A stretch of DNA of 10,820 nt, taken from NCBI GenBank assembly GCA_003232715.1, contig QIJG01000264.1, positions 1 through 10,820 of the forward strand, in the 5' to 3' direction. The number at the start of each line of letters is the position of its first letter. The first letter of the stretch is position 1. The position numbers were made by a program, and so were the translations under genes. This DNA comes from Nitrospirota bacterium. GTDB lineage: Bacteria > Nitrospirota > Thermodesulfovibrionia > Thermodesulfovibrionales > JdFR-85. Positions 7,024-10,820 of the stretch are shown here, one piece after another. The notes beneath the pieces were generated by a model, which searched no databases, was not told where the DNA came from, and worked only from the letters and a program-made list of their open reading frames with translations.

Positions 7024-7753
7024 ACCCAAAAATAAACCAAAAGTCAAATACAGAAGGATTCTCCTGAAGTTGAGTGGAGAGGTACTGATGGGGCCGAGAA
7101 GTTATGGTATTGATGCCACCACTGTAGATTATATGGCCAGCGAGATTAAGGGCATCTATGACCTCGGGATTGAGGCGGCAGTTGTCATTGGCGGGGGTAA
7201 TATCTTTCGTGGTGTTGAAGGGTCTGTCAAGGGGATGGAACGGGCAACCGCTGATTATATGGGGATGTTGGCAACGGTAATAAATGCGCTTGCACTTCAG
7301 AATGCCCTGGAGAAGGCAGGACTTCCTACAAGGGTGCAATCCGCTATTGAAATGAGAGAGCTTGCAGAACCATATATCAGACGCCGAGCCGTCAGGCATC
7401 TGGAAAAGGGACGGGTCGTCATCTTTGCCGCGGGGACGGGCAATCCCTACTTTACAACTGACACTGCAGCCTCTCTCAGGGCAATGGAGATCGGAGCTGA
7501 AATCATTCTTAAGGCCACAAAGGTTGATGGTGTGTATTCTGCAGACCCCTTCAAGGATCCTGATGCTAAAAAATTCAAGAAGATCAGCTACATAGATGTA
7601 CTTAAGAAGGGATTGAATGTAATGGACTCAACCGCCATATCCCTCTGTATGGACAACGCCCTGCCAATTATGGTATTTAATGTAAGGAAAAAGGGCAATA
7701 TAAAGCGGGTCATGGAGGGTAAGAACATAGGCACCATTGTCGGAATGAGTTAA
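7001..7753 (+). CDS. pyrH: Uridylate kinase (UMP kinase)
   Basis: PyrH phosphorylates UMP to UDP in pyrimidine nucleotide synthesis and is a hexameric amino-acid-kinase-fold enzyme. Motifs: KLSGE (23-27), VVIGGGNIFRG (61-71), RATADYMGMLATVINALALQ (81-100), the GTGNPYFTTDTAA region, and KATKVDGVYSADP. Length is 250 residues from the TTG at 7001 or 246 from a second in-frame TTG at 7013. Both starts lie inside the 3' end of tsf. The 7013 start has GAGG 3 nt upstream and may be the true one; the 7001 start has no SD. No ATG or GTG lies between these starts and the conserved YRRILLKLSGE. The N-terminus is unusually Lys-rich. Overlap with tsf suggests translational coupling. Confidence 0.95.
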   Translation: MARNLKIKPKNKPKVKYRRILLKLSGEVLMGPRSYGIDATTVDYMASEIKGIYDLGIEAAVVIGGGNIFRGVEGSVKGMERATADYMGMLATVINALALQNALEKAGLPTRVQSAIEMRELAEPYIRRRAVRHLEKGRVVIFAAGTGNPYFTTDTAASLRAMEIGAEIILKATKVDGVYSADPFKDPDAKKFKKISYIDVLKKGLNVMDSTAISLCMDNALPIMVFNVRKKGNIKRVMEGKNIGTIVGMS

Positions 7754-7807
7754 TAAAAAATCTCTTGACAAAAAAGAATTTCTGTAACCTGGTTATGGAG
7801 GGATAAG

Positions 7808-8365
7808 ATGGATAGGGAATTGAAGAAAAAGGCAAAAGAGAAGATGGAGAAGGCTATAGAAGTGTTTAAAAAAGAGCTTGGCTCTATCAGGACAGGCCGT
7901 GCTTCCATCTCTCTGCTGGATAATATTGCAGTTGATTATTACGGTACACAGACGCCCCTAAGCCAGGTTGCAACCCTCTCTGTACCCGAATCCCGCGTGA
8001 TTGTCATTCAACCCTGGGAACAGGCGCTGATCCCTGTCATTGAGAAAGCCATCTTTCAGTCTAACCTCGGCCTTAATCCCTCAAATGACGGCAAGATCAT
8101 CAGGATTGCCATTCCCCCGCTGACGGAAGAGCGGCGGAAGCAGCTTGTTAAGGTTGTAAGGAAACGTGCTGAGGAGGCAAGAATTGCAATAAGAAATATC
8201 CGCAGAGACACAAACGAAGAACTGAAAAAACTTGAGAAAGATAAACATATCAGTGAGGATGATATAAAAAGGGGGCTTGAAGAGATACAAAAGTTTACCG
8301 ATACTTATATAAAAACAATAGATGAGGTACTGCAGCATAAGGAAAAGGAGATAATGGAAGTATAG
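7808..8365 (+). CDS. frr: Ribosome recycling factor
   Basis: RRF works with EF-G to split the post-termination ribosome. It has 185 residues, the standard length. It shows the N-terminal helix, GSIRTGRAS (25-33), the domain II region with VDYYGTQTPLSQVATLSVPE (42-61), and the long helices of domain I carrying LTEERRKQLVKVVRKRAEEARIAIRNIRRD. The ATG at 7808 has a strong GGAGGG SD 5 nt upstream. It follows pyrH after 54 bp, the usual neighbour order. An upstream TTGACA (7765-7770) lacks a matching -10, so frr is probably read from the rpsB promoter. An intrinsic terminator begins directly after the stop. Confidence 0.97.
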   Translation: MDRELKKKAKEKMEKAIEVFKKELGSIRTGRASISLLDNIAVDYYGTQTPLSQVATLSVPESRVIVIQPWEQALIPVIEKAIFQSNLGLNPSNDGKIIRIAIPPLTEERRKQLVKVVRKRAEEARIAIRNIRRDTNEELKKLEKDKHISEDDIKRGLEEIQKFTDTYIKTIDEVLQHKEKEIMEV

Positions 8366-8390
8366 GCAGGCGGAACCGTCTGCTTTTTCT
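8366..8390 (+). terminator. Intrinsic terminator after frr
   Basis: GCAGGCGG (8366-8373) pairs with CCGTCTGC (8376-8383) with one G-U pair. Allowing a four-base GAAC loop leaves a 7-bp GC-rich stem. It is followed at once by TTTTT (8384-8388). It starts one base after the frr stop codon, so it probably ends the rpsB-tsf-pyrH-frr transcript. Confidence 0.75.
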
Positions 8391-8415
8391 GCTTACTTTC
8401 TAAGAGGAGGAACTA

Positions 8416-8574
8416 ATGAATGCAAATTTTATGGTAAAAGTTGAAGATGCAAGGCTACCGGACGTACAGAAGGCATTGAAGGCAGCCGGCATAAAGATCA
8501 GGAGTATCGTGGAAATATATAAAGAAGGCGCAGTAGAGAAGAAAAAAGTGGATAATGCCAAGAAAGAAGGCTAA
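8416..8574 (+). CDS. Small protein of unknown function (52 residues)
   Basis: I do not recognise this protein. The ATG at 8416 is preceded by a perfect AGGAGG 5 nt upstream, the best SD in the window, and the frame runs 52 residues to the TAA at 8572. The N-terminal part (about 4-40) alternates in a way that suggests strand-helix-strand: NFMVKVEDA, then LPDVQKALKAAGIKI, then RSIVEIYKE. That could be half of a ferredoxin-like or ACT-like fold. The tail is very Lys-rich (VEKKKVDNAKKEG). It has no signal peptide or membrane span. It lies 50 nt beyond frr, after the terminator, so it relies on read-through or on a promoter I cannot see. The coding call rests on the SD and on amino-acid pattern; no function is proposed. 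Confidence 0.6.
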   Translation: MNANFMVKVEDARLPDVQKALKAAGIKIRSIVEIYKEGAVEKKKVDNAKKEG

Positions 8575-8656
8575 AATCAAAGAGCCTGAAAATAGCGAAC
8601 AGCAGAGGAAAGAAAGCTGCTCATTGCCAAAATGCAGGAAATTATCAGGGAGATAT

Positions 8657-9424
8657 TTAATAAAAAACCCTTTCGAGAAAAAGCCCTCCGGCAGGGGCAG
8701 CAGGACCTGCCAGTTTTCTATCCCTTGCCTCAAGTATAACCCTTAGTCCTCCAGGACTTATCCTGTTTCTTCCAACCTCAATCATGGTACCTGCAATGTT
8801 GCGCACCATATGTCTCAAAAAGGCATTTCCCTTAACCGATATCCTGATAAAGGAACCTGAAAACCCCGCAGTCAGAAACTCAATTGTATTCATCTGCTTT
8901 ACCTCTATACCGTATATCTCTTTTACCGTTGATCTGGCACCGCAACCGGAGGCCCTGAAAGAGGAAAAGTCATGCCTGCCTATGAGACAGGCTGCTGCCT
9001 TGATCATCTTTTTACTGTCGAGCCTGTATTTGCAGAAATAGCTGTACCTTCCGAGAAAGGGGTTTCTTATCTCTGAGCAATCGATCAGATAGAAATAACT
9101 TTTTGCCTTTGCACTGTACCGCGGGTGGAAATCATCAACGGCATAATCAGACGAGATTATCCTTATATCCCGGGGGAGCATTCCGTTCAGGGCTTTCTGA
9201 AAAATCTCAGGCGGGTATTGAGATGCCGTGTCAAAGGACGCCACCTGCTGCAGTGCATGAACCCCCGCATCCGTCCGCCCGGCAGAAAGCAGCTTTGTCT
9301 CCTCACCGGTCATCTTTCTCAGCACTGTTTCAACGATTACCTGAATAGTGACCCTGTCGGGCTGTACCTGCCAGCCTGAGTAGTCTGTACCGTCATACTG
9401 AAGTGTTAATTTAATCCGTCTCAA
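8657..9424 (-). CDS. truA: tRNA pseudouridine(38-40) synthase
   Basis: TruA converts uridines 38, 39 and 40 of the tRNA anticodon arm to pseudouridine. The protein has 255 residues, the normal length. Motifs: LTLQYDGTDYSGWQVQP (6-22), the catalytic motif AGRTDAGVHALQQVASF (48-64) with nucleophile D52, FHPRYSAKAKSYFYLI, a C-terminal domain with FLRHMVRNIAGTMIEVGR, and the family ending GPAAPAGGLFLERVFY. The start is TTG at 9424, supported by GAGGAGGG ending about 6 nt upstream; no ATG or GTG fits better. Its SD lies next to the tail of a decayed transposase fragment. It converges on the small gene at 8416-8574 with 82 bp between them. Confidence 0.96.
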   Translation of the reverse strand: MRRIKLTLQYDGTDYSGWQVQPDRVTIQVIVETVLRKMTGEETKLLSAGRTDAGVHALQQVASFDTASQYPPEIFQKALNGMLPRDIRIISSDYAVDDFHPRYSAKAKSYFYLIDCSEIRNPFLGRYSYFCKYRLDSKKMIKAAACLIGRHDFSSFRASGCGARSTVKEIYGIEVKQMNTIEFLTAGFSGSFIRISVKGNAFLRHMVRNIAGTMIEVGRNRISPGGLRVILEARDRKLAGPAAPAGGLFLERVFY

Positions 9425-9436
9425 GGCAGGCCCTCC

Positions 9437-9604
9437 TCTATCTCCATGTATGTGATAGCCTTGTTGGCTGCCTACAAAGGTCTTTATCTTTAAATTTTAC
9501 TTTATCGTCTTAAAAAATATCTCTTTTTTCGGCAGAACCCTATCATCGACAACTCCATAATCTGCATTGCTCTTCTGCCTCGTTACAAAGTATACTCCCT
9601 CGTC
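9437..9604 (-). pseudogene. Decayed IS4-family transposase fragment
   Basis: One frame (9604 down to the TAA at 9497) reads DEGVYFVTRQKSNADYGVV, then DDRVLPKKEIFFKTIK. After the stop, the same frame continues NLKIKTFVGSQQGYHIHGD. These match two conserved blocks of IS4-type DDE transposases: the GVYFVTR-K-NA block, and the C-terminal E-FFK-IKQNLKIKTF-G block that carries the catalytic Glu. In intact family members the two blocks are separated by roughly 80-100 residues that are missing here. The TAA sits where a Gln codon (CAA) is expected. Upstream (9605-9660) the similarity is lost among stop codons. No terminal inverted repeats were identified. This is a dead remnant, recognised from family motifs without a database search. 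Confidence 0.7.
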
Positions 9605-9683
9605 TCAAACTCTTTAATACTTCAACTCCACAATTCTCTAACTATACAAGAAACAGCGGCAGAAATAGTATTTCCTTCGTATC

Positions 9684-9716
9684 TCATTGCGGGGAGTGAA
9701 GTGGCGGAACAATCTC
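9684..9716. repeat. REP-like dispersed palindromic repeat
   Basis: The segment begins TCATTGCGGGGAG and ends GCGGAACAATCTC. It closely resembles a dispersed element common in many bacterial and archaeal genomes, of the form CATTGCGAGGAG...GACGAAGCAATCTC, whose ATTGC and GCAAT ends pair. Here the ends ATTG and CAAT can pair, but several inner pairs are lost, so it looks like a diverged copy. Only one copy is visible in this window, so dispersal is inferred from recognition and not shown here. Confidence 0.45.
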
Positions 9717-9756
9717 AATCAGTTCGGTTGAGTAATAAAATTAATGAGCATAATCT

Positions 9757-10398
9757 TTATATTAGAGTCACTAATGACCTGCCTATAAAATAGATTGCCA
9801 CTAATAGTAGCAAAAAACCTGATGCAATGGTAACACGCATTATTATTGATGGGGAGATGGATCTCTTAAGCCGGGATAGTGCGATGGCAAGAATGCCCGG
9901 ATAAGTAAACATTCCAAACCCTCCTATGACAAGGAAATAGAGCCCAATCTTGTGGGTAAAGAGGGTGATGAGACCAAGTTCTTCCACAATTTTCTCTCCA
10001 ATAAGCCACCAGAGGATCATCATGGGATTGGTAAGTGCAAGCAAAAATCCTGTAACAAGGGAGACCCCTTGGTGTCTCATGTGAGTGGATTTGGTGTTCA
10101 AACTATGGCCTTGAAGACCCTGCCTAATCAGAGAAATCCCAAAGACAAGCAGAAGAACTCCACCAATAAGCCAGAAAACAGCCATTATCTTCTTTTCTTT
10201 CAGGACTGGTACAACACCGAAAAATGCCACTAAGCCATACAGAATATCTGCTGAGGTGGCCCCAAGAGCAACCATTATTGCAGATCGCAGATGACCGGTA
10301 ATAGCTCTCCGTGCAACTTCAATCTGGACTGCACCCACGGGGATAGCAGTAAGAAAACCCATTATGTATGTGAGGAGTATAAATAGTGTAAAGTTCAT
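9757..10398 (-). CDS. LysE/RhtB-family amino acid (or small solute) exporter
   Basis: A 213-residue integral membrane protein with about six membrane spans and the LysE-family layout. Span 1 has GFLTAIPVGAVQIEVARRAI, where the family usually has P-G-P. Next comes GHLRSAIMVALGATSADILYG (35-55) with the conserved GA..AD element, a central basic loop near residues 92-108, GFLLALTNPMMILWW (about 117-131) with the conserved Asn-Pro, and two C-terminal spans. LysE proteins export amino acids, but substrates vary widely and cannot be told from sequence. The ATG at 10398 lacks a clear SD; the upstream TTATAAACGAATTATGAC is AT-rich. An overlapping ATG lies 5 nt further upstream in another frame. It lies 76 bp downstream of the sensor kinase gene on the same strand. 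Confidence 0.88.
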   Translation of the reverse strand: MNFTLFILLTYIMGFLTAIPVGAVQIEVARRAITGHLRSAIMVALGATSADILYGLVAFFGVVPVLKEKKIMAVFWLIGGVLLLVFGISLIRQGLQGHSLNTKSTHMRHQGVSLVTGFLLALTNPMMILWWLIGEKIVEELGLITLFTHKIGLYFLVIGGFGMFTYPGILAIALSRLKRSISPSIIMRVTIASGFLLLLVAIYFIGRSLVTLI

Positions 10399-10474
10399 GT
10401 CATAATTCGTTTATAAACACTTTTCTTCCAGAGCCCATTTCTCAAAAAATCGGTCCGTAACGGAAAAATTAAGT

Positions 10475-10820
10475 TTACGTGACATATGCAGTAGCTTTCA
10501 GATAAACAGATACTGTAGTCCCCTCCCCGGCCTTGCTTTTTATCTCTATCCTGCCTCCATGCAGCTTAATGATTTCCTCACATATACTTAACCCCAACCC
10601 CGAAGATCCCTTGAACGGGATTTATCAACCCGATAAAAACGGTTGGAAACTCTACCCAAATCACTCTTCGGGATACCGATACCGGTGTCTTTTATTTCGC
10701 TTATTATAAAACCTGTTTCTTTTTTGACGGAAATATCTATCCTCCCCTGAGGGACGTTATATTTTATGGCATTATCTATGATATTGACAAATAGTTCCAA
10801 TAATGCCGCCCTGTCTCCAC
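10475..10820 (-). pseudogene. Sensor histidine kinase, C-terminal ATPase domain, frameshifted (5' part outside window)
   Basis: Only the end of the HATPase domain is present. The N box reads LLELFVNIIDNAIKYN, the G1 box DTGIGIP, and the F box RFYRVDKSRSRD. The frame then runs into RGWG and a TAA at 10588-10590. The expected G2 box and C-terminus continue in the -1 frame: SSGLGLSICEEIIKLHGG, then RIEIKSKAGEGTTVSVYL, to the TAA at 10475-10477. Compared with the usual RDLGGSGLGLSI, about 7 nt seem to be missing. The family is membrane-bound, autophosphorylates on His and passes the phosphate to a response regulator; the style is PhoR-like. The break lies in a G-rich stretch (GGGGTTGGGG), where sequencing or assembly error is plausible. 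The gene is real by family; whether it is broken in the cell is not decidable here. Confidence 0.85.

Larger units (their letters stand above)
9425..9756. other. 332-bp gap between the LysE gene and truA
   Basis: This gap contains the transposase remnant (9437-9604) and the REP-like palindrome (9684-9716). The remaining bases are AT-rich, and I see no intact gene, clear promoter or terminator in them. Its make-up suggests a site of past insertion and decay. Confidence 0.6.

Noticed and set aside
6237..7399. Minus-strand open frames opposite rpsB, tsf and pyrH
   Set aside because: All are antisense to strongly conserved genes, with low-complexity or unlikely protein sequence and no SD.
7765..7796. 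Promoter for frr from TTGACA at 7765-7770
   Set aside because: No acceptable -10 lies at 16-18 nt; the nearest candidate, GGTTAT, is at 20 nt with a poor match.
8555..8746. 63-codon plus-strand frame beginning MPRKKAKIKEPE
   Set aside because: Its second half lies antisense within the well-supported truA 3' end, it lacks a clear SD, and its composition turns irregular (Cys/Ser/Pro-rich). Kept only as a comment on the small gene next to it.
9952..10233. 93-codon plus-strand frame opposite the LysE-family gene
   Set aside because: Antisense shadow of a clear membrane protein gene; no recognisable features.
10445..10470. Terminator after the histidine kinase (TCCGTTACGGA then T-run on the minus strand)
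   Set aside because: The stem is only 4 bp with a 3-nt loop and is separated from the T-run by CCGA, too weak to call.

Overview
The window is about 10.8 kb of ordinary bacterial chromosome with moderate GC content. It suggests a Gram-negative, deep-branching lineage of the Nitrospirota / Desulfobacterota kind. That placement is an inference from the short 200-residue EF-Ts, the C5 (glutamate) route to heme through hemL, the REC-HD-GYP regulator, frequent GTG/TTG starts with good Shine-Dalgarno (SD) sequences, and general protein flavour. No rRNA, tRNA or CRISPR array was seen.

Left block, minus strand (1-3597): reading leftwards, hemL (GTG start), then the small ATP-synthase accessory genes atpZ and atpI, then the first 511 codons of secA, which runs off the left edge. 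The atpZ-atpI pair is notable because the next gene is secA and not the F0 gene atpB.

Centre, plus strand (3721-8574): a good sigma70-type promoter drives a REC-HD-GYP cyclic-di-GMP phosphodiesterase response regulator. Its start codon lies only 9 nt past the -10 box, so the mRNA may be leaderless. A methylated-DNA repair methyltransferase (ogt-type) overlaps its 3' end. A 285-bp gap with a perfect 9-bp inverted repeat and a nested hairpin leads into the translation block rpsB-tsf-pyrH-frr, closed by an intrinsic terminator. As written, rpsB is broken: about 23 nt that should encode the IDLQKT-type segment are absent and the frame changes. This could be an assembly error, a strain mutation or a decayed copy. 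A 52-residue unknown protein with a perfect SD follows the terminator.

Right block, minus strand (8657-10820): truA (TTG start); a 332-bp gap holding a decayed IS4-family transposase fragment and a REP-like dispersed palindrome; a LysE-family exporter; and the 3' end of a sensor histidine kinase, which is frameshifted at its G2 box.

Most of the window is housekeeping. I do not see a clearly new multi-gene system. The points most worth a second look are the rpsB lesion, the leaderless c-di-GMP regulator coupled to DNA repair, the orphan atpZI pair, the candidate S2 leader, and the small gene after frr.
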